Positions 1-7,489 of a DNA stretch of 38,343 nt are shown here, one piece after another. Origin of the DNA: Dehalococcoidales bacterium. GTDB taxonomy: Bacteria > Chloroflexota > Dehalococcoidia > Dehalococcoidales > RBG-16-60-22. Made by a program: the position numbers and the translations under genes. The stretch is taken from contig JAFGOC010000118.1 in NCBI GenBank assembly GCA_016926705.1, positions 1-38,343 on the forward strand. The letters are read 5' to 3'. Position 1 is the first letter of the stretch. Every line of letters starts with the position of its first letter. The notes under the pieces are model-generated. The model did not search any database. It had not been told where the DNA came from and saw nothing but the letters and a program-made list of their open reading frames with translations.

Positions 1-890
1 TTAATTATTTCTTCAGCATTTTGCTCTCTTTTTTCCATCGTATCGTAACGCGGGTCGCTAATCCATTCCTCCTTGCCAATAGCTTTACAAAAGGGTGCCC
101 AGTATTCCTGGTTGGGGTGTACCATCATCATCCAGCGGTCTTTTGTTTTATAAGAATTATACATGGGGTTAGGATTACGACGCCTGTCCCAGATCTTTGG
201 CGGATAGCCGTATAAATTAACCTGGGTATCCAGTCCGAGAGTCCAGACAGCAGTGTGATATAGAGAGAGTTCGATAGCCTGACCTCTACCGGTCTTTTGC
301 CTGTAATACAGGGCGGCACAAATACCGCTGGTCATTTGGGCTGAAGCCACCATATCCATCATTCCCGGGCGCTGTATAGCCGGCGGAGTTTCAGGGTCGG
401 CGGTAACAAGCCCCATTGGGCCACCGTAAGACCAAGCGGCGACATAGTCATAGCCGCGGTCCCTGGCTTTAGGGCCTTTAGTACCATAGCCTGTTAGCAG
501 ACAATGGATTAAATCAGGGAATTTATCCTTGAGGTCCTTATAGGTCAGTTTGAATTTCTCCAGTACGTCAATGGAGTAATTGGTGACAAAGACATCGGCA
601 CCTTTAAGGAGTCTGTGCATCAACTCGAGACCTTTATCGTTGCTTAAATTAATGGCTACGCTCTTTTTGTTACGATTGAGGAACTCAAAATGTAGTTCAA
701 TTTCGCCGGCATTATTCTTGATGATAAGAGGTGTGCGGTTAAAGCTGACCAAACTCCGCTGCCAATCTCCCCAGAGAGGTTCGATCTTAATGACCTCGGC
801 ACCCCAATCTGCAAGTACAGCCGTGGTAGCTGGCATAGCTACCACCTGGTCGAAAGCAATTACTTTAACACCATCGAGTAATCCGGCCAA
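1..890 (-). CDS. Family III (CaiB/BaiF) CoA-transferase, 3' end outside window
   Basis: About 296 codons are visible before the left edge cuts the gene. The family moves CoA between carboxylic acids through an enzyme-bound aspartyl-CoA intermediate. The N-terminus (VIAFDQVVAMPATTAVLADW, then GAEVIKIEP) is the family Rossmann start. The segment GMMDMVAS near residue 176 carries the expected catalytic Asp (D179), followed by the typical TGRGQAIELSL at about 201. The start is TTG at 890, because an AGGGG ribosome site lies 5-6 nt upstream and no ATG precedes the conserved N-terminus. It is the last visible gene of a minus-strand set with a cupin, a cyclase-family hydrolase and an SDR, so it probably activates an intermediate of the pathway those enzymes serve. 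The substrate cannot be read from the sequence. Confidence 0.9.
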   Translation of the reverse strand, partial: MAGLLDGVKVIAFDQVVAMPATTAVLADWGAEVIKIEPLWGDWQRSLVSFNRTPLIIKNNAGEIELHFEFLNRNKKSVAINLSNDKGLELMHRLLKGADVFVTNYSIDVLEKFKLTYKDLKDKFPDLIHCLLTGYGTKGPKARDRGYDYVAAWSYGGPMGLVTADPETPPAIQRPGMMDMVASAQMTSGICAALYYRQKTGRGQAIELSLYHTAVWTLGLDTQVNLYGYPPKIWDRRRNPNPMYNSYKTKDRWMMMVHPNQEYWAPFCKAIGKEEWISDPRYDTMEKREQNAEEII

Positions 891-903
891 AACACCCCTT
901 TCC

Positions 904-1242
904 TTAATAATTAATAACCACTAACATCGTCACCGGTTTATTGGTCTTATTAATAATCTCCCGGCCCTCGTTAGGAGCGAGATAAAGCGAATCCATGGGA
1001 CCCAGAGTAACTTCTTCCTTTTTATTCTTTACCGTTAACTGACCGTCCAAAACGATATAAACCTTCTCGTTGGGATTATCTTCATACGCCCATTCAGCGC
1101 CACCACCAGGCAGGAAATAAGATAGACCCACCCAGAATTTCTGGATACCGGTTTCTTCCTTTCCCTGAAGACGCATAGCGGTCATATTAAAGTGTTTGGC
1201 GGCAGCGTAAGGTTTTACTTGAGACAAGCTGACCTTTTTCAT
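904..1242 (-). CDS. Small cupin-domain protein lacking canonical metal histidines
   Basis: This 112-residue single-domain cupin has a first motif (PGGGAEWAYEDNPNEKVYIV, residues 45-64) followed by LDGQL, and a second motif around GPMDSLYLAPNEGREI (81-96). In metal-binding cupins the first motif carries two His and the second one more. Here those positions are Trp, Tyr and Glu/Arg, while the Glu before VYIVLDG (E59) is kept. It may therefore bind a metal in an unusual way, or act as a non-metal binding or isomerase-like subunit. It lies between the cyclase and CoA-transferase genes with 13-33 nt gaps, so co-transcription is likely. An AAGGAAAT ribosome site precedes the ATG. Family is clear; function is unknown. 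Confidence 0.8.
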   Translation of the reverse strand: MKKVSLSQVKPYAAAKHFNMTAMRLQGKEETGIQKFWVGLSYFLPGGGAEWAYEDNPNEKVYIVLDGQLTVKNKKEEVTLGPMDSLYLAPNEGREIINKTNKPVTMLVVINY

Positions 1243-1275
1243 ATTTCCTTCCTCTTCAATTATTCTCGCCCTCGT

Positions 1276-2085
1276 TCATTGCATGCCGTATTTATAAACG
1301 CGGTCAGGAACGTCATTCAAATCTTCCTCGTCGATAAAAGCAACCATCCGTACAATCGAGCCATCGCCCATATACCAGCGGATGGGAAAACCGGAGATTT
1401 TACAGCGCTTACCGACAACTTTGGCAATATCGCCTCCGACATTTTCCCAGCCGAGGATTCCGTTTCGCATTATAAGGTTATGGCACGGTTCCCACTCGGG
1501 AAAATCATCGATTACTTCATGCCCGCCGGACCATTGCTTATATTCTTCGAAAAGGTCTTTTCTTAAGGGACCGGGGCCGTGTGGACCGATTGCGGTATGC
1601 AGCGGATGGTCAAGCGCCTGCTGGTCAACCCCGACGGCTTTAGCTTTATGGGCGACAAACCATTCACCGGCTTCTTTGCCGAGCCCGGGCGAATAGCAAA
1701 AGTATTGTGTGTTGTCTCCCCAGTACTTGTTCCAGCCGGTATGGACGATGATAATATCGCCTTCTTTCATAGGCAGCTTTTTATTAGCAGCATCGAGGTC
1801 TTTAGCAGTGATCAATTCCCATTTCTGCTTGGGAATGTCCCAAATCACGGCATCGCCATAATAGCAGGTAAGCGGAATTTCATGGGTGAACCGGCCGCCC
1901 TCGAAAACATGCGCCGGCGAATCGGCGTGGGTAGTGCAGTGCATCGTCGTCGTCACATATTGCGAAAGCACGCCGGACTTCGCCATGTAATGCATCCTTT
2001 CAATCTTGACATCGGCAAAATACGGCCAGAGCGGACAGCCGCTGCCGAAAGGATGACTTAGATCTACCAGTACTTCCTTTCCCAT
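1276..2085 (-). CDS. Cyclase-family (kynurenine-formamidase-like) metal hydrolase
   Basis: The 269-residue protein contains the family signature H-x-x-T-H-x-D-x-P-x-H at residues 49-59 (HCTTHADSPAH), which binds the divalent metal, and the GDIIIVHTGW strand later on. Members hydrolyse amides, lactones or cyclic ketones in the cytoplasm; the name cyclase is historical. Together with the neighbouring SDR, CoA-transferase and the divergent DAPG-hydrolase-like gene, it suggests ring-opening or C-C or amide hydrolysis in breakdown of a cyclic compound (inference). Length is normal for the family. The gene sits 33 nt upstream of the cupin and 39 nt downstream of the SDR on the same strand, so one transcript is likely. 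Confidence 0.85.
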   Translation of the reverse strand: MGKEVLVDLSHPFGSGCPLWPYFADVKIERMHYMAKSGVLSQYVTTTMHCTTHADSPAHVFEGGRFTHEIPLTCYYGDAVIWDIPKQKWELITAKDLDAANKKLPMKEGDIIIVHTGWNKYWGDNTQYFCYSPGLGKEAGEWFVAHKAKAVGVDQQALDHPLHTAIGPHGPGPLRKDLFEEYKQWSGGHEVIDDFPEWEPCHNLIMRNGILGWENVGGDIAKVVGKRCKISGFPIRWYMGDGSIVRMVAFIDEEDLNDVPDRVYKYGMQ

Positions 2086-2124
2086 AATAGTACCTCCCGT
2101 TCTCTATATTAATTATTTACCACG

Positions 2125-2889
2125 CTACCAGGTGGTTACTCCACCATCAATGTAGAGAATCTGACCGGTAATAAAACTGGATGCATCGGAAGCGAAAAAT
2201 ATCGCGGGGCCGACGATATCTTCCGGGAGCGCCCATTTGCCCATCGGGATGCGGTCTTTCATCTGTTTGGCGTAAGCCGGGTCGGCTAAAGCGTTTTTAG
2301 TAAGGTCGGTCTCGACAATAGTCGGGGCTACGGCGTTGACCAGGACATTGCTTTTTGCCCATTCGCAGGCCAGCGTGCGGGTGAGCGTATCCACCGCGCC
2401 TTTACTGGGACAATATGCCGCGTATCCAGATGGTAAACCGTATCTGCCTCTGACGGACGAAAGGTTAATAATTCGTCCGCTTTTCTGTTTTAACATTACC
2501 CGGCCAACCGCCTGGCAGCAGATGAAGGTTCCTCGGGTGTTGATATCCATGACTTTCTGCCATTCATCAAGGGGGAAAGTATCAGCAGGCTTACGGATAG
2601 CCAGTCCGGCGGCGTTTACTAGGATATCAATACGACCGAAAGCTTTAACAACCTTGTCCGCCATATCATTGACCTGTTTTTCGTCGGTAATATCCGCAGT
2701 AACCGCCAATGACCCTTTCTTTTTAGCTTCAATCTGTTTTACAACCTCTTTCAATGCCTCGATATTCCGGCTAGCTACTGCGACATCGGCGCCGGCGTCC
2801 GCAAATCCTAAGGCGATAGCCTTACCGATACCGCCATGTCCACCGACCACCAGGGCTACCTTACCGCTTAAATCAAACATTTTACTCAT
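2125..2889 (-). CDS. Short-chain dehydrogenase/reductase (FabG/gluconate 5-dehydrogenase type)
   Basis: This 254-residue classical SDR is an NAD(P)-dependent oxidoreductase acting on a hydroxyl or keto group. The cofactor loop is GGHGGIG (16-22), in which the usual TGxxxGIG has its first Thr replaced by Gly. NAAG is at 92-95, the catalytic Asn at 117, the catalytic Ser at 144/145, and Y159-x-x-x-K163 completes the tetrad. The C-terminus ends ITGQILYIDGGVTTW, as in FabG-like enzymes. It is the first gene of the minus-strand set 2889 to 1 and lies opposite the DAPG-hydrolase-like gene across a 394-nt AT-rich divergent region. The substrate is not predictable. Confidence 0.92.
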   Translation of the reverse strand: MSKMFDLSGKVALVVGGHGGIGKAIALGFADAGADVAVASRNIEALKEVVKQIEAKKKGSLAVTADITDEKQVNDMADKVVKAFGRIDILVNAAGLAIRKPADTFPLDEWQKVMDINTRGTFICCQAVGRVMLKQKSGRIINLSSVRGRYGLPSGYAAYCPSKGAVDTLTRTLACEWAKSNVLVNAVAPTIVETDLTKNALADPAYAKQMKDRIPMGKWALPEDIVGPAIFFASDASSFITGQILYIDGGVTTW

Positions 2890-3120
2890 CTTTAACCCCT
2901 TGCTTTGACTATTTAGTTAGTTTATTTGTGCGGTTCTTTGTTTTGCTACCAGCATTTTCATGACACCTGGAAATATATTGGTGAAACTCATCTACACCCC
3001 CCAATAATTTTTGTATTATAAACAACAAACCTGTAACAAATAGAACGTTTAAAACAAAAAAGTACACTATAAAAGCATTATGAAATAAATTATTTACTTA
3101 ATTAAAACTTCATATTGCAT

Positions 3121-3148
3121 ATCATACTTGATTTATAATATGTGACAA
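3121..3148 (-). promoter_or_regulatory. Candidate sigma70-type promoter for the SDR operon
   Basis: On the minus strand, TTGTCA (3148-3143) is followed after 16 nt by TATGAT (3126-3121), each one mismatch from consensus. It would give a leader of about 230 nt to the SDR start at 2889. The region is AT-rich, so chance matches are possible. Confidence 0.35.
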
Positions 3149-3183
3149 GCTATGATTAGAAATGATATTATCTCTTTGAACTT

Positions 3184-3213
3184 TTGTCAAGCAAATGTTA
3201 GATTAGGTATATT
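3184..3213 (+). promoter_or_regulatory. Candidate sigma70-type promoter for the DAPG-hydrolase-like operon
   Basis: TTGTCA (3184-3189) and TATATT (3208-3213) are separated by 18 nt, each one mismatch from consensus. They point at the gene starting at 3284, which has a strong AAGGAGG ribosome site. Confidence 0.4.
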
Positions 3214-3283
3214 ATTAAGTTAGTTTTTTATCTGTATTAGTTCTAAATACTTAAACATATAATGAAGGAGGCAAAGTAATAAT

Positions 3284-3949
3284 ATGAACGAAGAAAAATT
3301 TCCTAAAGGATGGATAGTTGTCGACCATATAATCCCTGGTGTGACTGCGGAAATGCTCGACTGGTGGTGGGTGAATATGGAAAAAGGCTACGAGTTGTGG
3401 TGCCCTGAAGAACATAAGGGGTTCAAATGGGAGGTTAAGCCGCCCCTGGGTGGCCATATCGGTGCTGTCCAGATTGCCACCGAGAGTATTGATTACGGTC
3501 CCGTAATGAACCTCCGTATCGAATGGGTAGACCCTAACATCGGGACTCAAGAACAAAAAGATTTCTGGACTTATGAGCATCTTTTAACCGCAGGTACAAC
3601 CGGTGCTCAACCGGGTACGAAAGCCATGATTATGCTTTCCCATCAATGGGAAGCCATTCCCGGCGGATGCAAAATGCGTTCCTGCATGCATGGATTTCCA
3701 GAACCGCCACCAGGTAGTGGTCCTCCCCCGGGAAGTATTCCTCCCTCAGGCTCTGTAATGAAACACCCCAGCGGCAAAAAGCCGACCGGTGGAGGCTGGA
3801 GAACACATAATATTGCTGAAGTCAGCACTTTCAAAGCTTTCCTCCCGGCTTTATGGGGAATCTGGCAGGCGGTCACTGACCCAGCTATTAACCGGCATTG
3901 CTCTTTAAAAATCAAAAAAGAAGGTTCTAAGATAATATACGTTAAATAG
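3284..3949 (+). CDS. DAPG-hydrolase (PhlG)-like domain protein
   Basis: This 221-residue soluble protein resembles the 2,4-diacetylphloroglucinol hydrolase family, metal-dependent enzymes that cut a C-C bond between an aromatic ring and an acyl group. Visible support is the early GVTAEMLDWWW motif (19-29), the segment WCPEEHKGFKWE (39-50), and two further conserved-looking stretches (YEHLLTAGTTG and MLSHQWEAIPGGCKMRS). A Pro/Gly/Ser-rich stretch at about 144-165 looks like a surface loop. The next gene, a ferredoxin, starts 10 nt downstream and a flavoprotein follows, so the three are probably one operon. Assignment is by motif memory only. A different member of the same fold with another substrate is quite possible. 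Confidence 0.6.
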   Translation: MNEEKFPKGWIVVDHIIPGVTAEMLDWWWVNMEKGYELWCPEEHKGFKWEVKPPLGGHIGAVQIATESIDYGPVMNLRIEWVDPNIGTQEQKDFWTYEHLLTAGTTGAQPGTKAMIMLSHQWEAIPGGCKMRSCMHGFPEPPPGSGPPPGSIPPSGSVMKHPSGKKPTGGGWRTHNIAEVSTFKAFLPALWGIWQAVTDPAINRHCSLKIKKEGSKIIYVK

Positions 3950-3959
3950 GAGGTGAGAT

Positions 3960-4199
3960 ATGGCTTCACCAAAAACTTGGGTAAAGGGAATCAAAATAGA
4001 CTACGATAATTGCCAAGGCTGTAAAACCTGTATGAAAGCTTGTTTTGCAGACGTTATCCGCTGGGATGATACTGATGATAAGCCGATTGTTGCGTATCCA
4101 GAAGATTGCGTCTGGTGCCTTGCTTGTGAAGCCGCATGTCCAGTTCAATGCATAGAAGTAATTCCTAATATACCCGCACCTTTACGTTCATCATTTTAA
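3960..4199 (+). CDS. 2[4Fe-4S] ferredoxin subunit (AprB-like)
   Basis: This 79-residue iron-sulfur protein has two complete cluster motifs: C18-x2-C21-x2-C24-x3-C28, and C50-x2-C53-x2-C56-x3-C60 followed by Pro. It should pass electrons to or from the flavoprotein encoded 31 nt downstream, an arrangement like the small iron-sulfur subunit beside adenylylsulfate-reductase or fumarate-reductase-type flavoproteins. No signal peptide or membrane segment is present, so it is cytoplasmic. A GGAGGTGAGAT ribosome site precedes the ATG. Confidence 0.92.
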   Translation: MASPKTWVKGIKIDYDNCQGCKTCMKACFADVIRWDDTDDKPIVAYPEDCVWCLACEAACPVQCIEVIPNIPAPLRSSF

Positions 4200-4230
4200 C
4201 CACCAATAACTAAACAAAAGGAGTAATATT

Positions 4231-5931
4231 TTGGCTAACATAAAAGAATCGGGTGAAGTTATTTCCACGGATGTATTAATCATCGGCGGTGGCATTGGCG
4301 GCCTGGTGACTGCTATAAAAGTGAAAGAGGAAGACCCGGATTTAGATGTCACAATTGTTGAAAAGCAGACTGCCGGCTGGGCAGGGAAGGCTACGAAAAT
4401 CGGCGGGATTTTAGCCTTTCTTTCACCGAATAATGATGCAGATAAATTCATGGAGTTTCAGGTCCGGAATTCCGGGTTTTATTTAAATGATCAGGAATTA
4501 CTTTTAAAATATATTCAGAGTTCTTACAAGGCAATTGAGGAATTCGGTGAGTTGGGTGCTAAATTAGCGCGAACTCCGGACGGTAAATTTGTCACTATTC
4601 CTACTTTCTGGGCTCCTGAATGGTCAATGACATTTATCGATATTGATTTAATGTTACCTATCATGGCTAAAGCCCGTAAGATGGGGACTAAATTTTTTAA
4701 TAAAATCCATATTGTCGACCTGCTGAAAAAGTCGAATAGAATTATCGGTGCTATAGGGTTTGATATTATTACTGGTCAATTCTACATCTTTAAATCTAAA
4801 GCTACCGTGTTAGCTAATGGTAGTTGTGGATATAAAATAAGGAGATTTTGGATTGCCGGCACCGGTGATGGAATTGCCGCAGCATATCGAGCTGGTGCCG
4901 AGATGAGAAACGCTGAATATGGTAATCTCTACGGTCATACTGTATGGCAGGATACTGATAGCGGCATGGTAGGCCATCAATTTCTGGTTAATGCCCAGGG
5001 CGAAAACTTATCGAAGAAATACCTACCTAATGAAGGGCCTACCGGTGTGTTCTTACCGGTGCAGTTAGCCGTTGGTCTGGAAAAAGAGGTGGCCGAAGGA
5101 AGAGGTCCAATATACTTCGCCCCACCTCCTTCAACCTCTCCATTCGGTGAAATGCGCGTTGACTTGCCAAAATTAAGTGAATGGTCGCGAAGAATGGCTG
5201 AAAAGGAAAAGAAGTATGGTTTACCTCCAGATGTCAAGCGGGCGATAGCAGTGCCTTTACATGGCGAAACCTCATGTATCAAAGTTGACCATGAAATGAA
5301 GACCAGCCTTGAAGGGCTATGGGCTATCGGGGACACCAGTTACGCTGGCTCGGCAGTAGCAGGAGCGGTGGCTTCGCCCCCAGGTGTTACACCGGGGTCA
5401 GGCATTATGTATGCGGCTATTAGCGCAGCATGGGCAGGACCTTCAGCCGCTCGCTATGCTAAAGTAACTCCATCAAATGCTATCAAAGATGTTGAAATAA
5501 AAGCCGTTAAGGATGAAATTTTTACCCCGCTGCGCCGTTCAAAAGGCTTTCCTCCATTAGATGCCATAGCAACGTTACAGGAAATAACTGCTCCGATAAA
5601 GTACAGTCTCCGCCGGAGTAAAAAACGCTTGGATGAAGCTATAACAAGGCTTGAAGAATTGAAAGAAAAAATGCTTACTTTAAGGGCGAAAGATTTCCAT
5701 TATCTAAGTAAATGCCACGAAATTAAAAGCATGGCCTTATGCGCCGAGCTAACATTCCGAGCGGCGTTGATGAGAGAAGAAAGTCGGGGGTTCCATTTCC
5801 GCGAAGATTATCCTAAACGTGATGATAAAAATTGGCTAAAGTGGATAATTCTTAAACAAGACGAGGGTAAGATGAAGCTTGTAACTCTACCGATACCAAT
5901 TAACAAGTATAAAATAAAACCAATTAACTAA
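4231..5931 (+). CDS. FAD-dependent fumarate-reductase/AprA-type flavoprotein
   Basis: The 566-residue protein opens with the FAD dinucleotide-binding loop GGGIGG (19-24) and ends with the helical C-terminal domain of the succinate dehydrogenase/fumarate reductase flavoprotein family (ESRGFHFREDYPKRD near 517-531). The substrate-reduction centre is not obviously that of true fumarate reductases, so the substrate, perhaps an enoate or other unsaturated acid, is open. The start is TTG at 4231, with AAAAGGAGT 7 nt upstream. With the ferredoxin just upstream it should form a two-subunit cytoplasmic reductase. A second large flavoprotein of the same superfamily begins at 36541, and a deleted relative follows at 5972. 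Confidence 0.88.
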   Translation: MANIKESGEVISTDVLIIGGGIGGLVTAIKVKEEDPDLDVTIVEKQTAGWAGKATKIGGILAFLSPNNDADKFMEFQVRNSGFYLNDQELLLKYIQSSYKAIEEFGELGAKLARTPDGKFVTIPTFWAPEWSMTFIDIDLMLPIMAKARKMGTKFFNKIHIVDLLKKSNRIIGAIGFDIITGQFYIFKSKATVLANGSCGYKIRRFWIAGTGDGIAAAYRAGAEMRNAEYGNLYGHTVWQDTDSGMVGHQFLVNAQGENLSKKYLPNEGPTGVFLPVQLAVGLEKEVAEGRGPIYFAPPPSTSPFGEMRVDLPKLSEWSRRMAEKEKKYGLPPDVKRAIAVPLHGETSCIKVDHEMKTSLEGLWAIGDTSYAGSAVAGAVASPPGVTPGSGIMYAAISAAWAGPSAARYAKVTPSNAIKDVEIKAVKDEIFTPLRRSKGFPPLDAIATLQEITAPIKYSLRRSKKRLDEAITRLEELKEKMLTLRAKDFHYLSKCHEIKSMALCAELTFRAALMREESRGFHFREDYPKRDDKNWLKWIILKQDEGKMKLVTLPIPINKYKIKPIN

Positions 5932-5971
5932 GGCAATCTGGTCTTTAAACTGAATAGAAATTGGGAGAAAT

Positions 5972-6244
5972 ATGGAACATGTAAATTCCGTAGAACATTT
6001 TAATGCAGACGTGGCGGTTTTAGGAACCGGTGGCGCTGGAATGGCTGCGGCCATAACCGCCGCTGAAGGTGGAGCCAAAGTCATCGTTTTAGAAAAAAAC
6101 CTTTTCCAGGTGGGGCATCCAATACCCCCGGTCGGCTTTGGTTTTGCACTTACAACCGGACGTATCGCCGGTAAATCCGCTTTGGACTATTTGAAAAAAC
6201 TATTTTTAACGAAGTTAGGACTCAACAATGAAATTGAAAATTGA
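5972..6244 (+). pseudogene. Flavoprotein remnant with internal deletion
   Basis: The 90-codon frame keeps the FAD-binding N-terminus of a fumarate-reductase-type flavoprotein (ADVAVLGTGGAGMAAAITA, residues 12-30, then VIVLEK). At about residue 46 it jumps to a segment typical of the family C-terminus (VGFGFALTTGRIAGKSALDY, 54-73). The roughly 400 residues that normally lie between are absent, so it cannot be a working enzyme. Its stop codon overlaps the start of a broken ferredoxin gene, suggesting the pair was once a flavoprotein-ferredoxin operon. A single internal deletion explains the structure. An assembly collapse is the alternative. Confidence 0.75.
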
Positions 6245-6419
6245 AGATTTTTGTATAAAATGCGGGATTTGTATTACACTGTATCCGTAATTATACGAAA
6301 TGGATTTTAATAAAGATCTGGTGCGGATAAAAATAAAGGAGATGCCACCAAAACTAGTTGAAAAGGCTAGGCAAAGTATTAAAGATTGTGCGGTAACTGC
6401 TATTCATTTAAAGAAATAA
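6228..6419 (+). pseudogene. Single-cluster ferredoxin with nonsense mutation
   Basis: The frame reads as a 4Fe-4S ferredoxin of about 63 residues: CIKCGICITLYP (C9, C12, C15), then a TAA at 6288-6290, then in the same frame LYEMDFNKDLVRIKIKEMPP and a C-terminal KDCAVTAIHLKK. In this family the cluster motif is CxxCxxCxxxCP followed by Glu. Here the fourth Cys is Tyr (TAT, one base from TGT) and the following Glu is TAA (one base from GAA). Two point changes therefore destroy the gene while the downstream frame stays readable, so the decay is recent. It overlaps the end of the flavoprotein remnant by 17 nt. Confidence 0.75.
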
Positions 6420-6515
6420 TTCCGTGATTTCACTCTCTCCTTTACTTGATTTACATATAACGAATGTTCTAAGCTAAAAAGACGAGGCATATAAATTACC
6501 AAAATAAGGTGCAAA

Positions 6516-7019
6516 ATGAATAAAGCCAAGCAAGAAGGAATAAAAAAAAGCAGAATCTCAAAAAAAGATGATCCCGAAATTAATCTCCTTATCATACTTG
6601 ATCAAGCGCACAGTATCGTGAGTAGTGCAGTTGAGCTTGAACTCAAACATCTGCGACTTACCCAACCCCAGGTCAGAATTCTGAATATGCTTTCTCGAGA
6701 AAACAGGCCCGTCACGATAGACGAGTTGGTGAACTGGACTTTAAAAGAGTTCAATTCAGTTTCTACTCTCATTAATCGAATGGAAAAAAATGGATTGGTA
6801 AAGAAGTACAAAAAAAAGGGAGAATTGAAGAATTATATTACATTAACTGAAAAAGGTGATATCTTATATAATAAGAAAGTCACCGAACGCTCAATCCATC
6901 TGATATTTGGCAAACTTTCGGTCGAGGAAAAAAATCAACTTTACGACATATTGAAAAAAGTACGCGATACTACGCGTAATCTCCTGGGTTTGGATTTCAA
7001 ACCACCCTTTTTACCTTGA
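6516..7019 (+). CDS. MarR-family transcriptional regulator
   Basis: This 167-residue DNA-binding protein has the MarR layout: an N-terminal dimer helix, a winged helix-turn-helix around residues 62-115 (RENRPVTIDELVNWTLKEFN, then STLINRMEKNGLVKKYK and the wing ELKNYITLTEKG), and a C-terminal helix pair. The first 22 residues are very basic and lack family similarity; they may be a disordered tail. The MarR family usually senses phenolic or small organic ligands and represses nearby genes, so control of the flanking catabolic operons is plausible. It lies just after two decayed genes. Confidence 0.88.
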   Translation: MNKAKQEGIKKSRISKKDDPEINLLIILDQAHSIVSSAVELELKHLRLTQPQVRILNMLSRENRPVTIDELVNWTLKEFNSVSTLINRMEKNGLVKKYKKKGELKNYITLTEKGDILYNKKVTERSIHLIFGKLSVEEKNQLYDILKKVRDTTRNLLGLDFKPPFLP

Positions 7020-7489
7020 TTTTGTCAGTTATACGTAAATAATATGTGTCTATCGGGAAAATGACTCCATTCCCCTTAAATGATGCCAACAAAGTTTTTA
7101 AAAAGGGGAATAAAAGATCTCGAAGTAACGAACACCGGAATATAACCAGTCAACCAGTTAATGATATTTCGTGTTTCAAGTAGAATTCGACCCTCCCCAC
7201 ACTCTATTCGTGGCGACTCGGACTATCCTAACTATAGGAGATACTAAAAGAGATGCAAAAAGTTCTGTCTATTGTACAACTTGCTCTACCAAGAACTACA
7301 AAGCTTAGGCTCATTAAAGCTTTTAAATACTTCCAGTAGCTCGCGAAAGCAGGCTTTTTATTTACCTTCTAACATAGAACCTATGGTCTCTACGTTAGCC
7401 CAACAAATAGCATATAGAAACCTGAATTATAAAATTACTCAAAAAGTGAATCTTTTTAGATCAAGTGCTTAAGGTTTGATAAAACTGGC
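7020..7489. other. Intergenic region between MarR and flavodoxin-ferredoxin genes
   Basis: The 470-nt gap holds an 8-bp inverted repeat (TTCCCCTT 7070-7077 with AAGGGGAA 7103-7110). It lies about 50 nt after the MarR stop and lacks a following T tract, so it is only a weak terminator candidate. One copy of a dispersed repeat (7257-7292) is also present. A 66-codon plus-strand frame at 7272 has no ribosome site or recognisable family, and I do not support it as a gene. Confidence 0.5.
7257..7292 (-). repeat. Dispersed imperfect repeat, copy 1
   Basis: On the minus strand it begins TTGGTAGAGCAAGTTGTAC and ends GACAGAACTTTT. It is clearly related to copies at 18205-18239 and 26788-26823. The start resembles a tRNA D-arm, but no cloverleaf can be built. 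About 85 nt further on this strand lies GGGTCGAATTC, which resembles a T-arm. Confidence 0.6.

Larger units (their letters stand above)
2890..3283. other. AT-rich divergent intergenic region
   Basis: This 394-nt stretch separates the minus-strand SDR set from the plus-strand DAPG-hydrolase-like set. I see no coding potential. It holds candidate promoters in both directions (listed separately) and a good AAGGAGG site just before 3284. It is the likely control region for both catabolic transcription units, perhaps acted on by the MarR protein at 6.5 kb, although I found no convincing palindromic operator here. Confidence 0.6.

Noticed and set aside
6288-6290. TAA in the ferredoxin as a recoded codon
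   Set aside because: UAA recoding is not known for selenocysteine or pyrrolysine, and an adjacent cluster Cys is also mutated to Tyr, so decay is the simpler reading.
7272-7472. 66-residue plus-strand ORF
   Set aside because: No ribosome site, no family similarity, and it begins at the dispersed repeat.
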